A DNA stretch of 64,000 bases, from contig NC_134542.1 of NCBI RefSeq assembly GCF_050624435.1, positions 15,061,997-15,125,996 of the forward strand, in the 5' to 3' direction. The notes under the pieces were generated by a model, which was given only the letters and a program-made list of their open reading frames with translations, was not told the DNA's origin and did no database searches. This DNA comes from Tenrec ecaudatus (lineage: Eukaryota > Chordata > Mammalia > Afrosoricida > Tenrecidae). Positions 1 to 12,267 of this stretch are shown piece by piece. The position numbers and the translations under genes are program-made. Numbering within the stretch: position 1 is the first letter of the stretch; every line of letters starts with the position of its first letter.

Positions 1-1182
1 AGTGTTAAGGTAGCAGATGGACTTTGAGTTTCTACTCAAGGCCTCCCTTAACACAAGAACACCTGGCACTCTTTGATACTCACTTTACTGCCACAATAAC
101 CGAACACAAAATTCATGCATAAGCAAATGTGGTGAAGAAAATAGATAGTATCCAGCTATCAAAAGATGTAGCATCTGGGATCTTAAAAGTTTGAATTTAA
201 ACAAGCAGCCATCTAGCAGGGAAGCAAAGAAGCCCATATGAAAGAAACACACCAGCCTGTGTGATCATGAGGTATCAATGGGGGCAGGTATCAGGTATCA
301 AAAGATCCCAAACAAACAATCATATCAATGTGAAAGAGGGGGGGTTGAAATGGAGACCCAAAGCCCAATTGTAAATGATTGGACATCCTCACAGAAGGGA
401 TGATTCAACCAGGATGCGGTATTGCACTGACAAAACCCACATTATTTCTCTAGTCCTTGAATGCTTCCTCCCACCACTGCCATGACTCAGTTCTACCTTA
501 CAAATCCAGCTAGCTTGTAGTACACTCATTGGTGCAGATAAGAGCTCTCAATACTGGGCACCAGACTTCCTGGACCTACCCTCTAGGGACCACATGGCAC
601 AATGGGACCGACATTATACATTCCGGGTGGAGGGTGAGCACTTCTATTTAATTACTAATATTATTGAGTGCCTCAGAAGGAGAGCCAAGGGCCTGTGGCC
701 ACACAGCCTCTAGCAGTAAAGTTCTGCTGCAGCCAGAAAAAAAGTGCCCTCAATACATGGAATTCAGGACACACAAAACCCTCAGGAACAGTAGTGGGAG
801 TAGTGATATCATGAGGATTGGGGATAGTGGGAATGGAGGAAGGGGGACAAAGGAGAACCCATCACAAGGTTAGATATATAACCCACCCCCCAGGGGGACA
901 AATAGCAGATAGGTGAGTGAAGGGAGACAAACAATGGTGTAAGACATAATAATAATAAATAATTGAGCAAGGATTCACAGGGTGAGAGGGTCGGGGAGGG
1001 AGGGGGAAAAGAGGAGCTGATACCAAGGGCTGAAGTAGAAAGAAATTTTCGGGAAATGTTGATGTCAACATATGTACAAGTCTGCTTAATACTACTGAAT
1101 GATGGATTGTTATAAGATTTGTAAGAGTCCCCCCACAATAAAATTATTAATTTGACAAATAAATAAATAGAAGAAAATGAAA
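1..1182 (+). mobile_element. B-family noncoding retroelement, cut by window start
   Basis: Sense copy of family B. It begins inside the element at the segment 'aaggtagcagatggac', runs through the 'agcatctgggatcttaaa' and 'ccatctagcagggaagca' blocks also seen at 11.4 kb and 57.7 kb, and ends near 1140 with 'ccacaataaaattattaa' followed by an A/T-rich tail. No reading frame of note. It lies directly against a truncated D-type LTR, so it may have inserted into that LTR; the left half of the LTR would then be outside the window. Confidence 0.8.
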
Positions 1183-1621
1183 AAGCAAACATCCCAGCCC
1201 AGTCCAGATCAAGTCCATAAGTTTGATATTAGCGCAGAAGTCTAGTCAGCCCATATGCCCCATACTAGTCCATAAATTCTTCCACAGACTCACGCAGCCC
1301 ATGCAATGATGCTGAAAGCAGGACGATCAGCGGTCAGTGGGTGAAAAGTCTTGTGGAAGCATCTCAGCACTAGTGCTGCTTGCTTTCCCTGTGGCTCCTT
1401 CAGCTTCAGGGCTCTGGCCGCCATTAGTATAGCTTCATGTGACTTGTCAACAGAATGTGAAGCAGAGAGTTTGTGTCCCACCTTCAGGGAAGAAGACAAG
1501 AGTTCCAAAACTCCTCAGGAGAAGGACATGCCCACAAAGGGGCATCAGCGGCTATGACCTGATTGACAGGCTAGACCCCACCCCTTCACTCAAGTTGACA
1601 GGAGATTACGTTACTGCCACA
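1183..1621 (-). mobile_element. D-family LTR, antisense, 5' part missing
   Basis: Antisense copy of the D LTR. It matches the copies at 20.3 and 59.9 kb from 'aaacatcccagcccagtcc' to the terminal 'ttactgccaca'. The outermost ~100 bp on the left side is absent, apparently because family B lies there. Confidence 0.75.
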
Positions 1622-2098
1622 GTTGGACTGGAGTCGTCTATGAAGCCACTATACTGCAATGATTTCTCAATCCTTTCAAGTAAAGCAAAAGTGCTGTTCT
1701 TAAACAGAAGCACGTGAACGGTAAGCAACATCCATAGTTGAACGTGTTGAAACAATTAACAAATGAGTCTCGGACTACATTTCAAGATGCCATTGTGTTT
1801 GCTGTGTGGCAGGCACTGTGTACATAAGAAGTGCACAAACCAAGCCCTTGTTTCAGTGGGGATTACACATGAAACTGGGAGTGATAACAGCAACGAATAG
1901 ATAATAAAACAAGTAACACGTCACAAAAAGCACTGTCAAGAAGATTGTCACTGAATGTGACAACAGAGTGATGGGGCATGGGATGCGTTTGTTTGTTTGT
2001 TTGTTTTTGTAGAAAAGCCAGAGAAAGTTACTTGTGACATTTTTAAACAGAGATATGAACATTCCAGACAGCAGTCACAGCTAGTGTAAAAGCCGTGC
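1622..2098. other. Unassigned sequence
   Basis: No repeat or gene recognised. A short (GTTT)n run lies at about 1988-2007. Small open frames on both strands show no recognisable domain. Confidence 0.5.
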
Positions 2099-2237
2099 AT
2101 GTGTGTGTGAGTGTGTGTGTGTGAGAGAGTGTGTGTGTGAGTGAGTGTGTGTGAGTGTGTGTGTGTGAGAGAGTGTGTGTGTGAGTGAGTGTGTGTGAGT
2201 GTGTGTGAGTGAGTGTGTGTGAGTGTGTGTGAGTGTT

Positions 2238-2280
<43 letters not shown>
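2099..2280. repeat. Compound TG/GAGA microsatellite with 44-bp higher-order period
   Basis: Almost pure TG with GA interruptions. The motif GAGAGAG occurs at 2123 and again at 2167, with the same pattern of TGTG/TGAG units between, giving a 44-bp higher-order period. It ends in an uninterrupted (TG)n stretch at about 2240-2280. Frames full of His-Thr or Val-Cys across it are artefacts. Confidence 0.95.
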
Positions 2281-2281
<1 letters not shown>

Positions 2282-2550
2282 GGGGGCAAGGGAACAGGTT
2301 GGGGCATTCTTGGGAGGTGGACAGAACATGAAGACCCAGGAAGAAGTCAGATGGAACTTTGAGTTTACCACTCAGAGCTCCTTCAATGGTCTTGAGCAGA
2401 GGAGTGGTTTGACTTTGCTTTCAAAGACTTACTACTTTGTTAGAGTCTGGTGGAACACTGAATTCATGGTCATTAGTCAGCCTTCAAGCCCAGAACGAAA
2501 CTCATCCCTATGACTCAACTTTTCATCTAAATAAATAAATACAGCACACA

Positions 2551-2733
2551 AAATCCAAACCCACTGACATCAAGTTGGTCTCAGCTTATTGTAATATATA
2601 CATAGGGTTGCTAGGAGGAGAAGCCCTTATGGAAGCAGGAGGCCTCATTAGGGTCGCATGGGGCAGCTAATGAGTTTGAACCACTGACCTGTGGTTAGCA
2701 TCCCCATGTGTACCCCTAAACACCGCCAGACCT
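2551..2733 (-). mobile_element. AfroSINE, antisense
   Basis: Diverged antisense AfroSINE. The right part shows the B-box-side block 'gtttgaaccactgacctgtgg' and the tRNA-like head; the left part starts with 'aaacccactgacatc' from the 3' end. Confidence 0.65.
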
Positions 2734-2734
2734 C

Positions 2735-3010
2735 TGTCAAACAATAGGTGAACAATAATGCCAGGGGGGTATACAGCCCTTAGGACCAACAACCATATGA
2801 TATCGAAAGGACCACATGGGCCCAAGGATGAGGCTCAGGAGACAGGAAGGGCTGAGAAGAAGAATGAATGGCGATCCGTAAACACAGGAAGGAAGCGGGA
2901 GGTGCTGTTACATTTTGGGTGGGAACTGTGATCAAAGGCATGAAACAAAATGTGCATGAGTTGAGGAAGGCAAAACCAATTTGCTCAGTAACTTTCACCC
3001 AAATTACTCT
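2735..3010 (+). mobile_element. C-family repeat, 3' end
   Basis: Sense 3' portion of family C: 'acaaaatgtgcatgagttg', then 'caatttgctcagtaacttt', matching 45.9 kb and 50.9 kb. The 5' part is missing or too diverged to see. Confidence 0.6.
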
Positions 3011-3086
3011 AAATAGTTTATTTTTAAAAACAAAGAAAAAACTTGTTTTGGCTGCTGTGTGAAGAATCCACTGTAAGTGGGGGAGG

Positions 3087-3262
3087 GACCCAACTCCCTA
3101 CCACCAAGTCCATTCCTACGCACAGTGTCTCTGAGGGAGAAATCTTTATGGGGGGCAGACAGGCTCCTCTCCCCACCCCCCACCATCCCTAGTAGCAGCT
3201 GCTGGGTTTGAGTGGCCAAGTTCACAGTTAGCAACCAAACACTTACTCAAGCGAGTCCCTGG
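3087..3262 (-). mobile_element. AfroSINE, antisense, diverged
   Basis: Antisense order of AfroSINE blocks: 3' end at 3087 ('acccaactcc...'), the 'gagaaatctttatgggggg' block, then 'agcagctgctgggtttgag' and the head 'gagtccctggagg'. Confidence 0.55.
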
Positions 3263-4258
3263 AGGAAACACCAGCTAGGGGACTATTGTGGAGAGCAGAC
3301 AGGTATGGAGGTAGCGGGATCATGATTCTAAGAGTCGTGGTGGTGATAAGTGATTTAATTCATCCTAGATGAGGAAGAGAGAGCCAACAGGATTGGTGTT
3401 GAGACAAAGAAGATATCTTCACCATTTTAGAAATGCCCTCAAATGGTCATTGGCTCACAATTGAGTGAGCATTGTGGAAGAGCAGGTTTGGAAACAGCGG
3501 CCAATAAAGAGGTCCATTCACACCTCTAAGATACCTCTTGAGCATTCTAACCAAGAAGCCCAAGGCCTGCGGAATTTGTGGTGCAAATTCAGTAGAGAAG
3601 TGTGGAATGGAGATCACAATGTAGCAGTTGCCAGTGTAGAAAAGCTGTGTTCTGTGACTGTATGTTGTTACCACAGTATCTTCAGCATGCATTTATCAGC
3701 CTGAAGTACAAATTCATACATCTATTTTTGTAATTCCCCAATGTGTGAAGATTTTCCTAGAAAGGGCCTGAAATATGAGCAAAGCAAGTTTATAAGAAAT
3801 AAGTTATACAACAGTTGAAAGCTTCTGTACTTAAAGATAATATTTTATGAGGCTGGGATCTTTGTATCGATGCTTGGAGCCATTAAATCAGGAAAAGGAC
3901 ATTGCTAAATCAGCAAGGTACTTGTGTCAAGAATAGCATATGACATGGTGCAGTGAATTTTCTAATACCCCATTGCCAACCAGTCAAGACCTAGGTTTTT
4001 GTTCGAGCAAAACTTTCCTCTCCTGTCACTGATTACTGACAAAAAAGCAAATTAAGCCTGAAAGAAAAATCTCAACTCAGTCTTTCGGGCACACAAGAAA
4101 ATGCCTCTTCTAGGAACATCTTAGGAAGCTTAAAAAACAAAATCTTATCTCTGTAATAGAAGACTAGTCACCGAGGAAGCATACATGTGTATAAGGAGGA
4201 AAAGAAGCAAAATTGTTGTAAACTTGATGCTCAATTTGCTGAATTTTGCAGAGGGAAT
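3263..4258. other. Unassigned sequence
   Basis: About 1 kb with no recognised repeat or gene. Overlapping 79-81 codon frames on opposite strands at about 3447-3704 show no domain and look like chance. Confidence 0.5.
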
Positions 4259-4276
4259 CCCCCCCCCCCCGCCCCC
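4259..4276. repeat. Poly-C tract
   Basis: A run of C interrupted once by G, next to the 3' side of the RPS6 pseudogene (a G-run on the pseudogene strand). Confidence 0.9.
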
Positions 4277-4317
4277 AATGGATGAGCTTATTTATTCGAG
4301 ACTATTAGAAATCTATT

Positions 4318-5116
<799 letters not shown>

Positions 5117-5175
5117 ATATATATATATATATTCTAAATATATGTGTATATTCTAAATATATATATATATATATT
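5117..5175. repeat. (TA)n microsatellite, interrupted
   Basis: Two AT runs separated by a duplicated 'ttctaaatatat' unit. Confidence 0.9.
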
Positions 5176-5855
5176 GCTATTACATATGGTTTAAAACAAC
5201 TGCACTTGACCTATCACAGAAAAGAAGGAATTCTATGAGTTGGTCTGGCCAAGCATTCTGATTAATCGGATAGTCTGGTTTTCACCATGTGACTATGGAA
5301 ATCACCCTAAGGGTTTATGTGTTCAAAGTACCTTTATATTTTAAAGGCAGACAACACTGGAGCTTGTGCTGAATATCATTTGAATTTGGTTCACAATTTT
5401 ATAAATCCTACCGTATCTTTTAGTGGCCGCAGGGAATCACTGTGTTCATCAGTCATCATGGTGTTTGTGAAGTACAAAAACCGATGACGGTTTACAGTTC
5501 CAAGGATGCCACGCCAGTAGAGCGTTAGGAATATTTATAAGGCACTTTGCACCATCTCAAAATGAATCCTCTCCCTGAAAGATTTTTTTTTTCTGGTATG
5601 AGATTCTGGAAGCTGAGCAGTTGGCTACTTCTTACTCTTGTTTAGTCTAATTCTGCTCCAATCTCTGCCTTTCTGCCACCGAGGACAAATCGATGATATT
5701 TAAAGACTCCTGCAAGAGAGCTACGGCATAACTCATTCCTTTCTGCGTGCGCTGTGTGGATGACCAGCGGCAAGAATAGAAGAGAGCCAAGGATTCGAAT
5801 GCCACGGTTCTACGAGAACTTTCCACAGAAGATCTCTGGTTACAAGCGAGTTGGT
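5176..5855. other. Unassigned sequence
   Basis: No repeat or gene recognised in about 680 bp. Confidence 0.45.
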
Positions 5856-5975
5856 GGTGGTTGTTGTTGCTGCCGCTGCTGTTGTTGTTAGGAGCTGTGG
5901 AGTCAGTCCACTCACAATGATCCTGTGGACAACAGAAGAAACATGGCCTGGACCTGCTCCATCCTCACAATTCTT
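5856..5975 (-). mobile_element. RTE LINE 3' tail, antisense
   Basis: Starts with a (GTT)n-rich run, the complement of the RTE (CAA)n tail, then 'gagctgtggagtcagtcc' and 'gtggacaacagaagaaac', the antisense of the RTE 3' terminus. The remainder to about 6090 is too diverged to assign. Confidence 0.6.
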
Positions 5976-6110
5976 TCATTGGAGGGAGACGTATACGATA
6001 GAAGAATGTCAATCTTGCTAGCGAGTGGACAACTAGCCTGAATCTTCTCTACTTCCTTCATTGGAGGCTTGAGAAGCAACTGGAACACAGTGAAACTGAG
6101 CTGACTTGAG

Positions 6111-6192
6111 GTGTGTGTGCGTGTGGTGTGTGTGTGTGTGTGTGTGCATATGAGTGTATGTATAAATGTGTGTGTGTGCCCGTGCGTGTGTT
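6111..6192. repeat. (TG)n microsatellite
   Basis: Interrupted TG repeat with CG and TA substitutions. Confidence 0.9.
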
Positions 6193-6959
6193 TCTGCTGG
6201 GACAAGCAGAGTATCGCCCTTCAGGAACTTCGGTACTGATACCTACCAACAGATTCTCTTAGTCGAAACAGAGCCTCTGCTACCAAAACCAAAACTACAG
6301 ACTGGCAGCGAGAGAGAACAAAGAGAATGCTCTGATGAAATGGAGCTGCTGGTAGAGACAGAAAGCAACTTGAATGACAATGCAATAAAAGCTCCTAAGG
6401 CAAAATGAGTTCAGAGCAGAAGATTTTCTGGAGTTAAAAACAAACATGATTTTAGAATTTTTAAAGTCAGTAAGTAGATTGAAGAGCATTATTAAACTTT
6501 GAGTATGTGGTCTCAATGAGCAAGTGGAAGTGCTAGCTAGAGACAGAAATCATTAGATAAATTTTAAGAGAGCTTCCAAAGACTTCTAAGACATCTACTA
6601 TATGACTAATATGTACCTGAAAATTCCAATGTTTTTAACAAAGAAATGAACACATTTTAAGACTGTATATACTGCTAAATTTTTTAAGTCCAAAAATAAA
6701 ACAGAAACTCTTGCTAGCTTCCAACTAGAAACTATACCAAGAAGTAGCTGCGAAGCACAAGACGAGCGTCCGAGTTGTCATCTGCAATATTTAAAGCCTG
6801 GAGAACTATAAGATACAACACCTACAGATCACTAACAGAAAATGACTACAAAATCAATACATCTAGTGTCTAGCATGACAAGGACCAGAGGGAAAAAGCA
6901 AAGATTCGGAGACCAGAGCACCCACATACACACTACAGGAAAAATTTTTAATGACTTTC
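6193..6959. other. Unassigned sequence
   Basis: About 770 bp, A-rich in places; no family recognised. The end may already belong to the RTE 5' region. Confidence 0.4.
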
Positions 6960-8150
6960 TAACAAAAAGTACCACCACTTGCCTCTCAGTTTGCCTCACT
7001 GTGGTGTTTCTGGGCCTACTGGGATTGAAAACTATCCACCCAAGATTCCAGATAGCTGCAGGGTCACTCACTGTGGACAGGTTGCAGCTTCCAGACGTAG
7101 ACAAACTAGGAAAAAAGACCAGGAAATCTGCTGTTTAAAAATCAATAAAAGCATTATAGGCAACAGTGGCACATTGTCTCATATGACACTGAGAGAGAAG
7201 TCCCTCAAGTTGGAAGGAATTCAAAATACGAGTGGGGAAGAGTGACTGTCTCCAAGTGGACTTGACCTGAAGGATATGGATGGGGGACACAGGACTTTCA
7301 TTTGCTCTGTGGTACATTTTGTTCCACTCAAAGTGGAAAACAGCTGCAAATACCCATTGATCATCACAACAGGAACTACACCAACTATGAATCTACAAAA
7401 ATGGAAAGTTGTGAAAAATGAAATGAAACACTTGAAGATCTATATCCTAATATCCGAAACATTCGTGAACTAAGATGGACTGATAATGGCCATGCTGAAT
7501 CACACAACTGTATGGTTTGCTATGCCAGGAATGGAAAATTGAAAAGAAAGAGCATCGTATTTCATTGTCAAAAGGAACATTTCAAGAGTAACTTAACATA
7601 CAATGGTGTCCATGATAGGATAATATCCATCTTCCTATAAGGAACACCTGTAGCTCTCACTATTACACAGATTAGTGTCCAGCCACCAATGCCAAAGATG
7701 ACAAAGTTTAAGATTTTGAATCAAGTTCTGAAATAGCCGGGTGCATTTGTAATGTAATAGTAGGAAATAAAACAAAATCAGTAGTTGAAAATGTTTGCTT
7801 TGATGATAGAAATAACACTAGATGGATATTAGCTGAAGGAAAATGTTTTTCTCTGTGTTTAGTTGACCACACAAAGGCCTTTCACTATGTGGATCCTAAA
7901 AGATTGTGGGTAATATTGAGAAGGGAGTTTTAGAATATTCACTGTGCTCATGCAAAACCTGTTTATGGACCTGTTTATGTCCTTCAAACATAACAAAGGA
8001 TTATTGCATGGTTTAAAATCGTGGAAATTGGGTGTCAATGTTGTATTGTTTCATTATACTCAATCTGTATTCTCAGAAAATAGGCTGTGAAGTTGGTCTA
8101 TTTGAAGAAGAATATGGCATCAGGATTGGAGGAAGACTTCTTAACCATTG
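6960..8150 (+). mobile_element. RTE LINE copy with large internal deletion
   Basis: The 5' UTR blocks 'gcagggtcactcactgtgg' and 'cagcttccagacgtagac' precede the start of the endonuclease region (peptide RELRWTDNGHAESHN, about 7470-7520). Near 7735-7830 the sequence jumps from the 'tcagtagttgaaaatg' part of the endonuclease directly into the reverse transcriptase palm, read as LVDHTKAFHYVDPKRLW at about 7860-7910. The RT part stops near 'ggaggaagacttcttaacc'. Stops and frameshifts are frequent. RTE elements encode one ORF with AP endonuclease and RT; this copy is inactive. Confidence 0.75.
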
Positions 8151-8918
8151 ACATCTGTCAATCACCATGACTCTGGTCAGCTCCTTGCAGCCCTTGGAGA
8201 CCATTGTCTTTCCTCTTTGCCACCTGCTGTTTACTGGAATCGAGTCCGGGGTTTCCACAGGGTGTGAATGCCAGGAAGTAGGGATTCTTGGTAGTCATTT
8301 CAGAAGCCATTCCTTTTGTGGCCCCATACAACCAAGACTACCCTGGCTCACCATCTGAAATACTTTGTCAAACCACTCTATCTTCCTGTTCCTCTCCTCT
8401 GCAACTTCTTGGCCCTCACAAAAAGATGTCAACTGTGACACCTTCTAGAAGATGACCACTTGTGAGAAAAACATACCTGGGCTGTCTGATCACCCTTAAC
8501 ACGTACAATTATAATGTTCAAGGGAGGAATAAACACAACCTAGCAATCCAACTACACTTATTAATCTATGTACTTCTCACTCAATGTTGGCAACACCAGG
8601 ATTTTGTATTGAATAATTGTTGGCTGCAGAGGGCTGCCCTGTCCATTATCGAGTGTTTTGCAGCGTCCTCGGCCTCTACTCACTAGGTTAACTCCCCCCA
8701 CCCTCCTTGTGACTACCAAGAAGGTCTCTGGGCATTGTCAAATGCCTTCAGCGCAAGGAGGATCACCCCAACTGACAACTGCTGTTCCGGTGCTTGTCGG
8801 AGGATCACCTTGGACATTTTATCTGTCTTTGATATTGGAAGGGAAAAGCTATACCAAGGAGTAATGTGGATAAGTCAGTATCTGGAAGGCCCATTTCTGC
8901 ACCCTAAGGCCTTTCTAT
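8151..8918. other. Unassigned sequence
   Basis: No repeat or gene recognised in about 770 bp; short open frames only. Confidence 0.45.
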
Positions 8919-9100
8919 GGAGAAGCCCTGATGGAGATGAAGCATTCAGTGCCCCAAACTAGGAGGTTCAAACCCACCAGCAGCTTTGCAGGAGAAAGAT
9001 GTGGCAGTCTGATCCCACAAACACATCCAGTGATGGAAACCCTAGGGCACTCTGGCTTGCAGGGTTGCTGTGAGTAGGAATCAGCCGCAGTTGGGCTAAG
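8919..9100 (+). mobile_element. AfroSINE, sense
   Basis: Head 'agaagccctgatggag', block 'ggttcaaacccaccagcag', then 'ggttgctgtgagtaggaat' near the 3' end. Confidence 0.75.
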
Positions 9101-9443
9101 ATCTCTATAAACTTCATGGAGATTCTAACCCTCGCTTTCTAAAAACAAGAATAAGTGTAGTGTCCATTTCTGAGGGATCGTTGGAACCGCCATGAAGCTG
9201 AAATGAAGCATCGCTAAAAAGAATGATAGCACTGCTGAGAGCTGGGAACAACTTACTATTCACAGCGAGCAGGACTTTCCAGCAGACACAGAACAATGCA
9301 GTCTGTTCAACAAATGCTTTCCAAAGACCCATCTCAGTGTGGAGTTCTCCCGTGAGCAGGTCTCAAAGCCAGCTGTTCCTAACTATGCCACCTCCAAGGA
9401 TGCAAATTTCTTGTCCTGAAGAATATTTTTGCTGTCTTGGTTT
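9101..9443. other. Unassigned sequence
   Basis: About 340 bp with no recognised family. Confidence 0.4.
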
Positions 9444-9588
9444 CCCGTAGGGCCCTACAGGGCTGCCTAATGGGTTTCAAGATGATAACTCTTTATGGGA
9501 GTAGAAAGCCTCATCTTTCTACTGCATAGTAGCTGGTGGTTTTGAACTGTGCACCTTAGTAGCCCAACATGGAACCACTACCATTAGT
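9444..9588 (-). mobile_element. AfroSINE, antisense
   Basis: Carries 'ctctttatgggagtagaaag' and 'ggtggttttgaactgtgcac', the antisense of the SINE body, and loses identity in the tRNA-like head. Confidence 0.75.
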
Positions 9589-9604
9589 TGGAATCCAGAC
9601 TATG

Positions 9605-9812
9605 AGTCTGGAATAGTTTCCTAGTGCTGCTGTAACAGAAATACCACACGTGGGTGGCTTTATTAAACAGCCTTGATTGTCTCCTAGCTCTGAGAGCTGA
9701 AAGTCTCCATCAGGATCCTGGACCAAAATGTTCCTTTCACATCAGTAGTTCCAGGCATCCCGTGGTTCTTTAACTTGTAGATGATCTTCTCATGGCAACA
9801 GCCTTCACCCTG
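9605..9812 (-). mobile_element. MaLR-type LTR (MLT1-like), left part
   Basis: 'tagtgctgctgtaacagaaa' and 'accacacgtgggtggcttta' match the antisense start of ancient mammalian MaLR LTRs. The element is interrupted by the AfroSINE at 9813-9955. Confidence 0.55.
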
Positions 9813-9955
9813 TGTGTTCTTGTGTAGTGGTTGCATGTTGGGATGCAATCCTTATGGCCAGAAGTTCGAAACCAGTAGCAACTCTGCAGGTAAAAGACTG
9901 GGGTTTTTGTTCCCATAAACAATGACAGTCTCAGGAACTCATGGGGGTCTGTCTA
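9813..9955 (+). mobile_element. AfroSINE inside MaLR-type LTR
   Basis: Sense copy lacking the first bases: 'tgtagtggttgcatgttggg' then 'ggccagaagttcgaaacc'. LTR sequence resumes on the right, so the SINE is the younger insertion. Confidence 0.7.
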
Positions 9956-10115
9956 TCAGTCAGAATTCAGTCGACAGTAGTGCGTTTGGGTTTTTTTAAG
10001 TTCTGATGTGATTACATTAAAGCCTACTCTACTGGGTTTTGATCTAACGAACATAATAAAGGCAACCCTTATGGGATTCCACCCACACATTAGAGCTCTA
10101 GTAAATATTTCTGGG
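9956..10115 (-). mobile_element. MaLR-type LTR (MLT1-like), right part
   Basis: 'gatgtgattacattaaagcc' and the following 'ctactctactgggttttg' fit the continuation of the antisense LTR begun at 9605. Confidence 0.45.
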
Positions 10116-10384
10116 GAGGGATGTAATTTACTCTCTAACATATAGAATGGTAATTTTTGTCACATTTGTCCCTGTGCATTTTTTAAATGTACCACTGAGT
10201 GTGAATATGGCTGATGTGGGTGATATGGCTGTTATTAGTCTTCTTCCACCTCCACCCGAAGTACTACTCTCCCCACTGAGAAGCCCGGTTCCTTTCGCAG
10301 GGCACAGTCCTCCTTCCTCCTCCTTGTTCCTGCTGTGCTTCTCCATGGAGCCTCCCACAGTCTGATCTCTATTACATCAATTAC

Positions 10385-10690
10385 TTGGCTAAAACAGGAA
10401 CCAAAAAATGGAAACAATTAGTCTGAAGGACTAGTGGACCGTGTGAACCTCAGCTGCCCTGGACCTGAGACCAGAAGACCAGGATGGAACTTGGCTATGA
10501 AACCTTATCACTCTAAAAGGAATCACAACAGATGGTAGAATGGGGGGTTGGGGGGGGGTTGGAGTTGAAACATAACTCAAAATTATAGTGAAGATCAAGC
10601 TTCACTGTATGATGATGGAGTCTGGTAGAATCCCTAAGGCTATATGGCCCTCAATCGCTCATTAAGCCTGCAACTAAATTAACTTCCACT
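10385..10690 (+). mobile_element. C-family repeat, internal part
   Basis: 'ggaaacaattagtctgaagg' followed by 'gagaccagaagaccagg' parallels the C copy at 45.40-45.55 kb. Contains a G-rich expansion at 10542-10563. Confidence 0.6.
10542..10563 (+). repeat. G-rich tract
   Basis: Two long G runs separated by TT and followed by TTGG; could form a G-quadruplex in principle. Confidence 0.85.
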
Positions 10691-10779
10691 GTAACAATCA
10701 ACAGGACTCTATTGGAAAAATACTAACACCTGGAGTGCACACCCTCCTTAGAGAAATCACCCATACAAGATTGAACGGT

Positions 10780-11324
10780 CAACATATGCCCAACTGTTGC
10801 AGAGGTTCATAGACCAGGAGCAGTCAGGAATTCTTGCCTGGTTCAGAAGAAACTGTAGAACATCATTGCTATTAACAGATGGATCTTTCCAGAAAGCAGA
10901 GAATACCAGGTAAATATTTACTTGTGTTTTTTTATTGACTACAAAAGGCACATAACTCTATGTATTATAACAAACTATAGAGAACATCATGAAAAATGAG
11001 AATTCCAGATTATGTTCATGTAAACCTCCTTAGTGACCAAGAAGCACTCTTGAATAGAAAAGGTTACTACATGGTTTCAAATCAAGAAAGTTTTACAACC
11101 AAATTGTATCCTTTCATCATACCTTTTCCATCTGTACTGAGAAAGTGATCTAAGGAGCTGAACTCTATGAAAAAAGATTGTGGAAATTGGTGGTAAATTA
11201 ATAACTGGTGACATACAAATTATACAATGTTGCTTCTGAAACTGAAGAGCCCTGGAGGCATTTACAAAGATTAAAGACTTCAGCCTGCAGCAGGGATTAC
11301 ATTTCCTTATCAAGAAAGCAACTT
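10780..11324 (+). mobile_element. RTE LINE RT region, left of a B insertion
   Basis: Decayed reverse-transcriptase region: 'gttgcagaggttcatagacc', 'agcagagaataccaggtaaa' and 'ataacaaactatagagaaca' line up with the better RT copy at 13.4-13.7 kb. It breaks at 11,324 in the 11-bp duplication 'gaaagcaactt' and continues at 12,268. Confidence 0.65.
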
Positions 11325-12267
11325 GGATCAGGTATCAGGCATCAAAGAACAAAAAATATCATTGTGTGCTCACCTTCCAGATACAATCACTGAAGACAAA
11401 TGGGTGCAGAAGCAAATGTGGTGAAGAAAGCTGATGATGCCGGGTATCCAAAGATATAGCATCTGGGGTCTTAAAGATTTGAAGGTAAACAAGCAGCCAT
11501 CTAGCTGAGAAGCAACAAAGCCCATATGGAAGAAGCACACTAGCCCGTGTGATCACAAGGTGTCAAAGGGATCCGGTTTCAGGCATCAAAGAACAAAATA
11601 ATCAAATCATTGTGAAAGAGAGGGAATGTAGATTGAGGACCCAAGACCCATCTGTAGGCAACTGGACATCCCCTAAAGAAGGGTCGTGGGGAGATGATGA
11701 ACCCATCAGGGTGCAGTATAGCAACAATGAAACATACAATTTTCCCCTAATTCCTAAATGCTTCATCCACCACCACCACCATCACCCCCACCCCACCCCC
11801 ACTGTCATGATCCCAATTCCATCCTACAAATCCAGCTAGACCAGAGGATGTACACTGCTACAGATAGGAACTGGAAACACAGGGAATCCAGGACAGATGA
11901 TCCCTTCAGGACCAGTGCTGAGAGTGGCCATACCAGGAGGGTGGAGTAGAAAGAGGGAATGTATTACAAGGATCTAAATATAACCTCCTTCCTGGGGGAT
12001 GGACAACAGAAAAGTGGGTGAAGGGAGGCGTTGGACAGTGTAAGATATGGTAAATTAATAATAATTTATAAATTATCAAGGGTTCATGAGGGGCAGGGAG
12101 AGGGGAAAAATGAAGAGCTAATGCCAAGGGCTAAAGTAGAAAGAAACTGTTTTGAGAACGATGATGGCAACAAATGTACAAATGTACTCGACACAATGGA
12201 TGGATGGATGGGTTGTGATAAGAGTTGTACGAGCCCCCAATAAAATGATTAATTTTTTTAATTAAAT
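11325..12267 (+). mobile_element. B-family retroelement with 11-bp target duplication
   Basis: Sense copy, 943 bp, flanked by the perfect 11-bp direct repeat 'gaaagcaactt' (11,314-11,324 and 12,268-12,278). The 3' end reads 'agccccca' then 'ataaaatgatt'. The first ~45 bp ('ggatcaggtatcaggcatc...') is a displaced copy of an internal segment that recurs at about 11,570, joined to 'tgctcacc', which in the full copy lies about 200 bp upstream of that segment. 5' truncation with a rearranged end fits target-primed reverse transcription. Confidence 0.88.

Noticed and set aside
1948..2371. His-Thr repeat frames
   Set aside because: Translation of the TG microsatellite at 2,099-2,280.
3447..3704. 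Fully overlapping opposite-strand frames of about 80 codons
   Set aside because: No recognisable domain on either strand, no start context or conservation evidence; such pairs are expected by chance in 64 kb.
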